Assembly (NCBI GenBank): GCA_038049695.1
Contig: CP142451.1
Coordinates: 125,585,501 to 125,649,500, forward strand
From: Cinnamomum chago
Taxonomy: Eukaryota; Streptophyta; Magnoliopsida; Laurales; Lauraceae
DNA: 64,000 nucleotides
Direction: 5' to 3'
Positions 53,347 through 64,000 of this stretch are shown one piece after another; positions within the stretch are counted from its first letter, which is position 1; each line of letters opens with the position of its first letter. A program made the translations under genes and the position numbers. The notes beneath the pieces were generated by a model. The model ran no database searches. It was given only the letters and a program-made list of their open reading frames with translations, and was not told the origin of the DNA.

Positions 53347-53902
53347 TAGGGTGGCAAATGGGTATCTCATTATTTGATTATTCGGAAGTTCTGATCACAA
53401 AAAATCGGATCTGAAATCTATTTTAAGTTCCGATTAAAAAACGGGTACAGGCCTGGAACCCAAATTAGGTTCCGATTGGTAAACGGGTCAGGTTCCGGAT
53501 CCATATAAGTTCTGACCTGTGAACCCGGGACCCGGCATATGAGCCTTTAATATTGCAAATTGTACCTCAATATCATCTTCTTCTTTTTTTTTTGTGCACA
53601 TTTTTATGTATAATATTGGATATAGTAGACTAGATGCGCTATTATAAGTTGAATGATATGTTTATTTAAAAAAAAAATGAAGAATAAAGAGAAATTAGAA
53701 TCAATTTTGAAACTAGATTCCAGTCCTCTAGGTAGACCCGGTTCCGGAATCGGATCTTGATTTTCCTATCGAAATCGGTCTAGAACCAACAAAATAAGTT
53801 TCGAGTCAAAATCGGATCCGAAACAAGAACCGTTATTTAGAAACGGGTCTGAATCTGGGTCCATAATTGTTCCGATCTAGAACAGTTATGTTTGCAACCC
53901 TA
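53347..53902. mobile_element. hAT-type MITE with 8-bp target duplication
   Basis: The ends TAGGGTGGCAAA and, inverted, TAGGGTTGCAAA are typical hAT termini. CTTGCCGA (53339-53346) and CTTGCCAA (53903-53910) form an 8-bp target duplication with one mismatch. The 556-bp inside is rich in CGGNTCNGGTTCCGAT-type motifs and non-coding. Confidence 0.88.
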
Positions 53903-54265
53903 CTTGCCAATCACTTTCTTCTTATTAGTTCCATGGACCACCACCATTCGTACAATGAGAATTGGTCCAATTACTTTGACTTCTGAGATGCCACATCATC
54001 AAGTGTGCCCCATGTTCTGGATGAATTTCATATAGAACTGATTCTATTAACCGACCGTAGTCACAGGTTTGACGTCCTTCCCCTGGATATATGCATTGGC
54101 CCAAATCTTAATTCAAGAGTGGTTTGTACCTTTGAATTTAGGGACATTTTCCGTACGGTCACCTACAGTAGCACAAATCCCTCCCCTGTTACCAAAGTTC
54201 AACATATTACCAAGACGTTCTCCGTACAGCCCGTACCGCTGGAAAGAGCACAAACTGAGTCGTTT

Positions 54266-54365
54266 TTGCGATATCACAACATACATTGCGATATCACAAG
54301 TTTTTAATTTGCGGTATCGCAAAATAAATTGCGGTATCGCACCTTTTTAAGTTGCGATATCGCAA
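54266..54365. repeat. Palindrome array, TTGCGATATCGCAA core
   Basis: Five copies start at 54266, 54286, 54309, 54329 and 54352. They are TTGCGATATCACAA twice, TTGCGGTATCGCAA, TTGCGGTATCGCAC and a perfect TTGCGATATCGCAA. Spacing is 20-23 bp. The surroundings (54000-54480, with a TATA-like CTCTTTATAAGCG) look like an LTR fragment, but no ends are seen. It could instead be a subterminal array of the MULE. Confidence 0.85.
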
Positions 54366-54369
54366 AAAA

Positions 54370-55548
54370 TACAGGCTAAAACTCAACGAATGCATTCCTG
54401 TTTATAATTGCTTTCCGTTCCGTTGCTTTCGTCGATCTCTGGCTTAGGTTATCTACTCCCCTGCTCTTTATAAGCGTTGCTTCTGCCACATATTAAGTGA
54501 TTTTTTTTGCATGTCAACCTTAGGCCATTATCATAAATAGCAATTAAATCTCCTGCCATATCTTTGTCTTAGGTATTTATTCCATGTTTCCCACCTTGTA
54601 TGTATCTCCCTCTTATTTATTGTATTATTTTTTTCTTCTTTTGTGTCTTTTGAAAAAAAAAGTTAGAATACAAGGAATCCCACTTGTAGGAACATTTGAA
54701 ATATTTTGTGTAAATATTAATAGTGACCTTAGGTTGGACTTGTGGTGCCTCATTTTTTTATGAACATCCTGTTGTTAATATATTAAAAAATCCCCTTATT
54801 CTCATCATGAATTACCAACAACTGGATTTGGCCTGGACGTCTAGTTGCAAAAAACAATGAGGCATGTCTTCTTCATCCCGTCCTACGGTGGTACCCAGCA
54901 CAAATTCTGTATAAATGTTTACATATTCTTTTAGCATTTGCCGGTTATTATGGCATTACAGACATCATTTTGATCATTATCTTAAACTGCTAATGTTTTT
55001 TTTTTTAATGCTATATATAAGTAAATGGTTTAGATTCTTTAGTAGTTATCAACAAATGGTGATATTCATTAGATGAACGGTCTTAATTGATTTCACAATT
55101 ATTTTATTTAAATGGGTGTTTTATGGTGTGTATATATATACTTTTGCTAAATGTAGAGAATTAGTACCAATGAGATGTAAAATAAATTTGCTAAAATATC
55201 TAGTATAGAATTGATTAAGATAATGCATTTTTTTTTTAACGGACAATGCATTGTTATTTGTTTGTTATTGTTATAGAAATACGTAGCTTCATGATATCCT
55301 AAATGTCAATGCTTAGATTTTAACTCTTTTAATTTTCCATGTATGCATATAGTAGTTTTTTATTTTACATATAACAACCTTCAAATTTTAGTAATTCCAA
55401 ACATTCATCTTATTTACTAAAAAAATACTTATTTCGATATTTATTTTCAGACGTTTAATTTTCATGGATTATATGGATGTTTGTAGGTAACTTCAAAAAT
55501 ATTCAAAAGTAAATCTTATTTTTCGAAATTTGTGTTCTACTTCGTAGG
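54370..55548. other. AT-rich leader region of the MULE, no gene recognised
   Basis: No coding homology or clear inverted terminus is found. The transposase promoter must lie here if the element was complete. Confidence 0.4.
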
Positions 55549-58289
55549 ATGGATGATACTGAGATATGTATAATATGCCATTATAATGGTATATTAGACG
55601 TAAGCAATCCACTGCCGGTCTACATTGGCGGTGAGCAGAAGGTAATATGGGTTGATGTCAAAATAACTTTCAATCAACTACTCGGAAAGATAAACGAAGA
55701 AACTGGTTGGGAGCTTCATGATGAGCATATAAATATGCAATATCAGTTTCATAATGGCCGAAGCTTCACGTTCATAACCATTAGAAGTGATGATGATCTC
55801 CATCGGATGTTCAGATTATTCCAAAATGGAAGTCAAGCTATATTCATGTATTTGCATTCAAATAGTGAAACAAGTGCAAGTCGACAACCATCACATCTAA
55901 GGTCTACATACGCTCAACCTAACAGCCCTCAAGGGAATAGACCGTCATTTAATTTGAACAGGTGCCACCACAACCCATCATAACAAATGTAATAACTGCT
56001 GATCTGTTTAATATCTTTTTTTAGTTATGTTACTGATTGTTTTATGACATAGTGATTCACGCAGGGGGAATTTGATGACATATACAAATACCACAAACTT
56101 TTCCAACGGTGAAAAGGATACAGGTGGCCCTTCAACAAGAGAGGATGTTTACATGTTTGGTTCGCTATACATCTGATTTGATTATATTATGTAATTTATA
56201 TATGATTGACTATTTGCCATGCAGGTGCGACGTCTCATCTTATCCTGTTCAAAGCCAGTTTGACCTGAACACGCCTGTTATACCTCATGATAACCCATTT
56301 GTAGACGCCATGCTTGAAGATTTAATAGCTCCCATTAATCTTGCAGAAGATGAAAATGAAAAATTCTCCAATAGAAAGGATGAAGTTGTCATGGATTGGA
56401 TGGAAACGAAAACAGTATCCAAAATTCATTGTTTTGATGGAGGGTGCAATGTAGTGGATGAGGGGGCTAAAAATGCTGAAGATGATTTTGATATTGATGT
56501 TGACCCTAGAGAATATATATTGCAAAATGGCATAGGACCAGGAAGAATATGGCATGCACAAGAAGGATTGGGTCATGCATCAAATGTTGTGAGTGTAGAA
56601 GACGGTATTGATACTTTAGTCCCTGATGATGACCATATTGGTGTGGATCACCATGAGGCATCTTTTCGTGAAATGTGGAATGGAAGACGGTTTCAGACTC
56701 GTGAATCATTTAGAAATGCATTGAGAAAATTTGCAATGTACAGTAATTTTGAGCTTCATTGGGTGAAAAGGTCTATGACAGAATTAAGTGGAAGGTGTGG
56801 TGATCATCAATGTCCTTGGCGCATCCATGGATCTATCTTGCAGTCCGGCCCTGAGTTTATTGTGCGAACTTATTCAGAAAAACATACTTGTTCGAAGCCA
56901 ATGATGGGACTCGCACATTCTCAGGCCACATCAGCGTTGATTGTCGATTGGATAAAAGAACGGTTGCGTATCCATCCAAGTTACACTCCAAAAGAAATTG
57001 CGACAGACTTTCAATTAGAGTTTGGCATCCATATCAGTTACAGGAAAGCTTGGCTAGCAAAAGAGAAAGCATTGATTGACATACGTGGTTCTTATGAAGA
57101 TTCATACAGAATCCTACCTAGTTATTGTATTGAACTAGAAAGGACAAATCCAGGTAGCGTGTCTCATCTGATCAGGGAAGATGATGATTCATTCCAGAGG
57201 TTATTTTGGGCTTTTGGCTCAAGTATTCGCTCTTTCAAGAGTTCATTACGCCCATTAATAGCTGTTGATGGTGCCCACCTTCGTGGAAAATACCCTGGAG
57301 TTTTGTTTGTTGCCGTGACATATGATGGAGACCGTAAGTTATTTCCAGTCGCCTTTGCCATAGCCGAGATAGAGGATAGAGATACCTGGGAATGGTTCCT
57401 TGCAGAGTTGGATGTGAACTTAGGGCCCTTTCCAAATTTAACCATTGTATCTGATAGACAAAAAGGTCACATACAAGCCGTTCAAGAGCGTTTTCCTCAC
57501 GCTAGTCATACCTACTGCATGCGTCATATATCAGCAAACTTTAAAGAGAAGTACAAGAATGAGGCTCTGATGGTTAAATTTTGGAATGCAGCAAGAGCAT
57601 ATAGGCGGGTTGATTATGAGAGATATATGGCTGAAATAAAGGATCTGGATGAAGGTGCATACAAATGGATTGAAGACATTGGGCCGCATCACTGGGCAAA
57701 TGCATTTGTTGAAGGGCGACGGTATGACATGATCACAACCAATATTGCGGAATGCACGAATAGTCTATTGAAAGAGGCTAGGGAGTATCCAATCACAAAA
57801 CAAGTTGAGGCCGTACGGTGTAAACTAATGGAATTTTATGATGTGCGCCATCGCAGTTCACTTGGCTTGCGTACAAGACTAACTCCATATGCCGAGAAAA
57901 TACTTAGCAAAGAATCTGAAGATGCCCGTCGGTTGGGAGTCCGACCTGCAAGCCAATTCGAATACCAGGTTCACTCTTCCGAATACATTGATGTGGTGCA
58001 TCTTGATTTGCGATCTTGTTCATGCCGGAAGTGGGATGTCTTAGGTATTCCATGTTCGCATGCACTAGCAGCAATTCAAATGAGAGGAGTTGATCCATAT
58101 GATTACTGTGAGCATTGGTTCTCGAGCGATGTTTATCGCTCAACATATAACGATATTGTCCATGCGATAAGAGACATCCAGCAATGGGAAATTCAGAGCA
58201 ATCTTCGCGTCTTACCTCCACAGGCACGACGACAAGCTGGCCGACCTAAAAAGAACAGAACTCGTACTGAGGACAGACAAAAACGATAA
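55549..58289 (+). CDS. MULE (Mutator-like) transposase with PB1-like N-terminus
   Basis: Exon 1 (55549-about 55961) encodes a PB1-like domain (VYIGGEQKVIWVDVKITFNQ...DDDLHRMFRLF) typical of plant MULE N-termini. A short middle exon (from about 56065) and a long exon from about 56225 follow; the exact junctions near 56110-56225 do not keep frame in any arrangement I tried. The long exon holds a zinc-binding DNA-binding region (GRCGDHQCPWRIHGS ... KHTC). Next comes a DDE/RNase H-fold catalytic core: Asp at 57267 (AVDGAHLRGKYPG), Asp at 57453 (VSDRQKGHI) and Glu at 57750 (NIAECTNSLL). A SWIM zinc finger follows (CSCRKWDVLGIPCSHALAAI). The frame ends at TAA 58287. Terminal inverted repeats were not found. 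Such proteins move MULEs by cut-and-paste; the alternative, a domesticated FAR1/MUG-like gene, is less likely in this setting. Confidence 0.9.
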
Positions 58290-58361
58290 GTCACGTGTTC
58301 CAATTGTCGCCAGATTGGGCATAATCGAAAGAGATGTTGTTACCCACCTGCACGACAGTAG
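58290..58361 (+). pseudogene. Zinc-knuckle tail of the transposase, cut off by a stop
   Basis: Continuing the transposase frame past the TAA gives VTCSNCRQIGHNRKRCCYPP and then a stop. This is the CCHC knuckle (C-x2-C-x4-H-x4-C) that normally ends plant MULE transposases. One in-frame stop separates it from the rest. Confidence 0.88.
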
Positions 58362-59793
58362 TTATGTGGACCAATAAGCTCAAAACCTTTTGTATGATTA
58401 TCCGTCTAATTGTGTCTATATCTGACTACTTTGTAGAAAGAGATTATACATTTTGTATATATTGAAGCAGTTGCTTGACGAGTCACTAAGACTATGTTTA
58501 CTCTTATAATGGATATGCATACACTTTTTGTGGTCAGGCATTCAGTCTTAGTTTGTAGATTTCCAATGTGCTCCTGCTGGTAATTGTTGGAACATCGAAT
58601 ATGTCCATTCACAATGTGTACTTAAGCTACATAGTATCAAAATGTGCATCTGGTCAGATTTTCTCTACCATTTTAGACACCTTCCTCCCCTGATTACAAC
58701 CTTCACAATGTCCATTCACATTGTGTATTTACTTGCTAATAAGTATTCATGATAATGTATATTTTAGTTCAAATTTTTATCTTACTTGGTGGGGTTTTTT
58801 TTTTTTTTTTATTAGATGCTTTCTGTGCCATTTGATCACAACATATATGAACTGACAAGGTGATATGATCCTCACATGGGATTGTCCATTCATCAGTTGT
58901 TATTTAATCAAACAACATGAATAATGTATATCTTACTTCAGCCCAACAAATGGAGCTAATCGTAATGAAATAACACAACATTTATAATGTGTATCTTACT
59001 TTTTTCTTTTTTTATGAGTTGCTTTCTGTACCTTGACAAAACCTTCCTCTCCTAACAGTGTCATAAGATGAAAGCCCAACACATGAAAATTTCGATTCAC
59101 AGTTGCTATTTTATTCTGACAACATAAATAACGTATATCTTACAAGAGAGCACACTCAGAAGTTACACCTGCTTCTCTTCACCATACATGAAGCAGTCAC
59201 ATTGAACGATCTTAATTCATGTGCACATGAAGTGCTGTATTTATTCTTAAATTACTTGTAAGTTCACATCTAACAACTTTTGTTATTCAAATGCACACCC
59301 ACATTCACAATTCACACTTCAGGCCATGCTGTACATGCACTTAGATCACCTGCACATTCACATTTAAACACCTTCTCTTCACCTACACATGAAGTGTTCA
59401 AAATCCACATCAAACTTTAGCTGGACATTCCTTCAGTGTCGTACAATATTTGTGCTCCACCTGCACAGATATTTGAAAAATCTGTGTCTCTTCACCTGTA
59501 AATGAAAATAGTACATGATTTACATCTTAAGTCATCTGCACATTCATTTAGTGCAGTACATTATCTTAATTCACACTGCACATTCACATTGTACACCTTC
59601 TTCTCTTTAATTGCACATTAACTTTGAATGTGATCATCTCAAGTCATTTGCACAATATAGTGTAATACACCATCTTATTGGAAGTAACACTGCAGTACAT
59701 CAATATCTATTAAAAGCTTGATGCATCTCGTTAATACCTGGTTAGTGGCTCAGTTGATTCACAAGGAAGCAGACTACGACAATCTTTGGAGCA
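58362..59793. other. MULE 3' region with dispersed short repeats
   Basis: No gene is seen. From about 58600 the motifs CACATTCACA, CTTCACCTGCACATGAA, TTGCACATTCACATT and ATAATGTATATCTTAC recur many times, mainly at 59150-59680, as in subterminal regions of DNA transposons. No terminal inverted repeat could be matched to the 5' side. Confidence 0.5.
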
Positions 59794-59945
59794 CTATGGT
59801 GGTGGAGGATGCACAGTGGTGGGCTCCAATGTAAAGCCCAAATTGTCTAGCTTATCATCATGAGAAATTCCTGTTTGGAGGAGAGTCTTGTTATCATCTC
59901 TAACCTTCTTTCCATGAAGAAGAACACCAACTCGCAGACCATAGA
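59794..59945 (-). pseudogene. Fragment of a telomere-repeat-binding protein ubiquitin-like domain
   Basis: The minus strand encodes YGLRVGVLLHGKKVRDDNKT, then LLQTGISHDDKLDNLGFTLE, matching the second half of the ubiquitin-like domain of plant TRP/TRFL telomere-binding proteins. It ends at a stop soon after TTVHPPPP. The upstream boundary lacks a proper AG acceptor, and no Myb/telobox domain or other TRP exon is present nearby. I read it as a captured or broken exon fragment, possibly carried by the MULE or left from a lost gene. Confidence 0.75.
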
Positions 59946-60024
59946 TAATTGGTAGAAAAATAGACTGATAAGAATCACATGAATAAGTTGCTTTCAGTAA
60001 CTCGCACCTTTCTTTCGTTACCAT

Positions 60025-60991
60025 AAATAAATAAAAAAGAAGGAAAATTTTTTTTTTCCCAAAAGAGTGAAGTTGAACTAATACACACGTTGGAGTGGGG
60101 TTTTGGAGAGAGAGAGCTCCAATAAGCTTGTGCTTCTAGGGTGAAATTGGTGCATGGGCAATATTCTTATAGGAGTTATATATCTTATACAATATCTCAG
60201 AAAATGACTATCCAGTCCAGACCTTCAAAAGCAGGGCAGAAAGTTAGTGTCAACAGGCATTTTGGATAACACAATCCAATTTTTGGAACTCCTGGAAGGA
60301 AAGAACAAAATTCTACTATAACATGAAGAATTTACAGACAACAAAGCCAGCTCAGCAGAAAAGCTCCACATAAGAATATTTCTCACTTTTTCCTTTTCAA
60401 TTACTCATCCAAACTCATCCAAACAGACTCCATTAGATTTAGTGGAATTCACCGCCAAATTCAGTGGGATTCACCTCTCCTCCTCTGCTCAGTACTACTC
60501 AAATTACTAGAACAAGGTCCTACGGCCAGCGGAGGAAAACAGGAAGGGGGTCTAGGTTTGTTCCAGAAGTTTTCCATGTGAATCTTTACACAGGAAAGCC
60601 AGCTACCTAATCCAGCAACCCATGTCAAGAAACGTGCCCACATGATTTAGCTATGTGGTTCATGTGTCACGGAATACCCCATCTGCAGGTGCCTTTCATG
60701 GGCTAGAGTATGTCCTTCGATCTAAATGGGTTACAGAATCTGAAGAGCCTCTAACCAAAGCATTTTATACATGAATGTGCGCCAAAATAATGGGACACTC
60801 AAAGCCAAATAATGCCCATTCTTTATAGGTAGTTTGGATGTGGGGGCAATTCTGGGGTCCATGAAACTCTTGGTTACACAAATGAAAACTAATGCATTTG
60901 GATAACTTCAGGTACCCAAGTCACAGAAGTTTTTATTCTGTCATAACTAATTACAAATCACAGAAGTTTACGCATAATCCATTTTAGAATT
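60025..60991. other. No gene recognised
   Basis: Spacer between the TRP-like fragment and the peptidase stop codon. A GGAATTCACCGCCAAATTCAGTGG-type repeat motif is seen near 60440, with no clear element ends. Confidence 0.4.
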
Positions 60992-63978
60992 TCATAACTC
61001 AGCTTGAGTGAACGCAACCTTCCGTCGGTATGCAGCATGCTCAGCAAAGGCCATTACAAATATGCCACAGTCATCGCTGCACAAAAGATAAGATGGCATT
61101 CATCAAATATAGGAGTGGGAAAACAGAATATAAAATATGAAGATTGGAAGTGGTATAGCACCTACATATTCTCCTGCTGAGGGCAATTCTCAGCATATTC
61201 GAGTGGCCAACTTGAGGGGTCATCCCATCCCAGGCCCATGAAACAACTCTTTAGAAAAATGGTCTAATAGTTTAGAAGGACAACAAAAAAAAAAAAAGCA
61301 AATAAGAATGACAGCATGAAATAAGATGAAGTAGTTTAACTTTACAATAACTATGGAGTTTCAATACAGATTCCTGTTTATAGGAATTATAAAGTTTATC
61401 CAGTTTACCTATGGTTTTCAAATCATATATTTTCCCCTATACTACATAGACCAACAGTAGCTGACCTACATTACTTGCAACTACCCATCCAACCCAGCAT
61501 AGTTGGCAGCATTATGAGCCATCACAATTTAATTTGATAATTCCAGGAGGTGGTGGAACCCACATATCAATTGTCCTAATATATGTTACACATCCTGCTA
61601 GTGTGATTGAGATGTGCCATTGGTTGAACAAGTTAAGGTTTTGGCATGTATCAAGGGATAAGATTGGAAAAGATATAATTCAGAGACTCCCATAGGTACC
61701 AAATAATGATTAAACCAATCATGCAATTGGACCAGTAAAATATAAGTAGTATAATCCCTCCAATGTAATTTGGCAAAATCACAATGTAGGAAAAGATGGT
61801 ATGTAGTTTCAGGCCACCTTGCAGTAGTCATCATTTGAAGAACCAGGGATTTATAAAGGGCCTTAATAGTGAACAAACAGAAGACATGGTAGAAATGCAA
61901 GACAGAGGAGTAAGAACTGAAAACTATTTCTTCTCATTTCATTCCTACAAAACTCTTACAGAAGACCAGGCCTCCACTTATATACACATATACATAGATT
62001 AATTATAGCTATGTAACTAATCATGGATTAGTTACACTTACAACTAACTTGACTCAATGAGTCTAAAGATCAACACACTCTAGCTTAACTCAGTCAGCTT
62101 CAGTTGTGACTTGTCAACACAGGCCAGCTGGTTCCATCCCCAACATAACACATCCTGTTCCCTTATTAGGGGTAATTGGATGCATAATTTTAGAGACAAT
62201 GTGAGGGTCCCAATGTGGGGGCTTGTATGGGTGAAGTCATTTACAAAGTATGGCTGATGTAAGAGTGAATGGTTATGATCTGCTAGTAACACAACAACAA
62301 TAATCTAGAAAGTATGGCTATTTGAAATGGTAGGAAAAACAAGCCTAACACAAGCTGAGATAGCCAATGAAGTAAGTCTAAAAATAGACTTAATTAAGAA
62401 TTTCTTAGATGAAATTAGCAGAGAATTGCCACAGATAAGCTCAATCAACTGACCCTATCTCCAGCACAGATAAGGCATAGCTCAGAGAATTAGAATTCAA
62501 TTATAAACTCATTAGCCTAAACTGGATATTTAAAAATTGGAAGTTACAAACTCATTAACATCAAGAATGCAAAATCAAAAAATAGGATGACCAGATGAAG
62601 GCAACTTTCCATCCACCTTTAATCCATATGGTGACTTTCCTAATCCCCTCACCCTCACCCTTGGCTGGTATTACATCCAAACGAGCCATGGTCATTTTTA
62701 ATGAGCCATCAACATATAGCAATAATAATTTCACTAAACAATGAGAATAATCCAGGTAGCTTTATCAAGATGAAAACAGGAGAAATGGAATGTTATGGAT
62801 TGGAGAGAATTTCCCTTTATCAAATTGGGAAAAAAAAAACACAAAAAGAAGAAGAAGAGGGTCCATAGAAACTTAGATTAAGTTGAAGTATATCACAGTA
62901 GCAAGCTTTTCCTTTTGCCATCTTCAATCAATATGCAACAAGCCAACAAGTGAAAGCTTGCCAACATGTCACGCCACGTTTTAGCTCAATCAACTGACCC
63001 TAAATGGACTGGAACTGTTTCGGAGACAAAGAATGGCAAATCATTGAAAAGGCCATGAAAGAACAACGTCAGTTCTCAAACAGAATCTGACCCAGATGTC
63101 GATGAAGAAGTTTGACTCAACCAAGATGGATCTGAGACTCGTCTCAATCAGAAGCACAAAGCTGTAATAAATTAGCTAACAACATTGAAGTAAATATCCA
63201 TCAAAATGAAGGCGGTGTCCTTTTTACTAAGCTAACCTTTGCCAACTTAGGAGGACACACCATTGAAGCCCTGTTTGACACAGGATCAAGTACTTCTTTT
63301 ATAAAAAAAAAAGAGTAATCCCAGAAAGCCACATGGTGACTTTAGCCACACCCTTCACTCTTAAGAGACAAACACACTGTCCATTATACTCAAGAACCAC
63401 ACATGGATTTCTTCCTTAACTCTTAAGAGCTTATCCTGTCTTTTAATCCTCTTGCCCATTTATCTAATGACATTCTTCTAATATTAGGAACTTTTAGTGC
63501 AGAAATCATTGGCATACTGTAGGATTATAGAATCTAGGCTTGGTCATGGATTTGGCAAAATGTTTAATGTGTGACACTGTCATATACAATCTAAAAAGGA
63601 TAGAGCAAACTTACAAACTCCTTTGCAAACTGCCAGTCACCCTCACGTCCCATTATAGAATTATAGTACTCAAATCTTCCACGATCGAGAACCCCAGTTA
63701 TGAGGAAGAAATGACCATTACGCACGATTGGAAAGATCATAGTACGGATTTTTGAGAATTGACGACTCAGGAATGGCTCCACTCCAAATGCAGTATAGTA
63801 AAGGTGCTCGGCCTTGTGAATGTACAAATCCTACAAAATAATGGGAATAATATAGTCATTGGTTAGGATTGGCAATTCTAACACATGTGTTTCAACAAAT
63901 ACACACCGCCAAATTTGATGGAAAAAATTGAGTGTCCGTCGCCTTTTCACGTACAGTCTTGAACCATTCATCCATCAT
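60992..63978 (-). CDS. Ulp1/SENP-like cysteine peptidase (C48), C-terminal exons, partial
   Basis: The exons seen on the minus strand are 63978-63907, 63830-63615, 61248-61166 and 61076-60992. All borders are GT/AG and phases match. The gene continues beyond the window at its 5' end, and another exon between 63615 and 61248 may be missed. Peptidase C48 landmarks in order are His in IVRNGHFFLITGVLDRG, the segment RGRFEYYNSIMGREGDWQFA, Gln in ENCPQQEN and the nucleophile Cys in DDCGIFVMAFAEHA. The protein ends AFTQAEL. The family cleaves SUMO or related modifiers. The position usually held by the catalytic Asp (YxDS) is Asn (YYNS). The family is common both as host genes and as cargo of plant MULEs, and I cannot decide which applies here. 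The 2.4-kb intron holds transposon relics. Confidence 0.75.
61690..61880 (-). mobile_element. LINE zf-RVT remnant in peptidase intron
   Basis: Read on the minus strand, PETTYHLFLHCDFAKLHWRD matches the zinc-binding zf-RVT region at the end of plant LINE ORF2. The surrounding frame is otherwise degenerate. Confidence 0.7.
61920..63180. other. Intron of the peptidase gene, mostly unassigned
   Basis: The part 61920-62330 has LTR-like features on the minus strand (a TATATAAG-type box near 61980 and a pyrimidine-rich stretch), but no ends. The rest shows nothing that I can name. Confidence 0.35.
63180..63320 (+). mobile_element. Retroviral-type aspartic protease fragment
   Basis: The plus strand reads KLTFANLGGHTIEALFDTGS and then STSFI before an A run and stops. 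LFDTGSSTSFI is the active-site strand of a retropepsin from an LTR retrotransposon or an endogenous plant pararetrovirus; too little is left to decide. It lies antisense within the peptidase intron and is dead. Confidence 0.6.
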
Positions 63979-64000
63979 CTGAAAATAGTACCAGGTGACT

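Overview
The window is nuclear DNA of a flowering plant. Every recognisable gene is a plant family with introns: a PRP4-type splicing kinase, the meiotic factor HOP2, a plant IST1-like ESCRT protein, a BiP/HSP70 relic and an Ulp1-like peptidase. The space between them is AT-rich and packed with plant LTR retrotransposons, LINEs, SINEs, MITEs and a MULE. I cannot name the species.

Layout. 1-6334: nested LTR-retrotransposon debris, made of a long 5' LTR with a tRNA-Met primer site and a truncated Ty3/gypsy gag-protease, an opposite-strand LTR fragment, and the tail of a third LTR family. 6615-16530 (minus): a BiP (ER HSP70) pseudogene whose exons remain in order. It is broken by stops, a frameshift, damaged splice sites and a 2,867-bp solo LTR with a perfect 5-bp target duplication. 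18668-26910 (plus): an intact PRP4K gene of 12 exons, whose introns hold a perfect TRIM element, a SINE and a LINE relic. 26911-46400: about 19 kb without an intact gene. It holds LINE 3' fragments, two related terminal-inverted-repeat elements, SINEs, MITEs, local tandem duplications and a few isolated exon-like segments, one of them F-box-like. 46427-49656 (plus): HOP2, 6 exons. 50327-53033 (minus): IST1-like gene, 5 exons, with nested MITEs in one intron. 53347-53902: a hAT MITE. About 54000-59700: a MULE with an almost intact transposase whose zinc knuckle is cut off by one stop codon. 59794-63978 (minus): a small fragment of a telomere-repeat-binding-protein ubiquitin-like domain, followed by the C-terminal exons of an Ulp1/SENP-like cysteine peptidase that continues past the window end.

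The three sound host genes (PRP4K, HOP2, IST1-like) act in unrelated processes: splicing, meiotic recombination and endosomal sorting. Nothing links them beyond proximity. The most unusual signal is in the repeats. Three different LTR sequences, plus an LTR-like patch next to the MULE, each carry a short array of 10-14-bp palindromes at spacings of about 20 bp, but the palindrome differs in each (cores GGTCGACC, CGATCGATCG, TCGCTATAGCGA, TTGCGATATCGCAA). In the two LTRs whose 5' ends are visible, the array lies at a similar distance from the LTR start. The architecture looks conserved while the sequence does not, and I have no established explanation for it.
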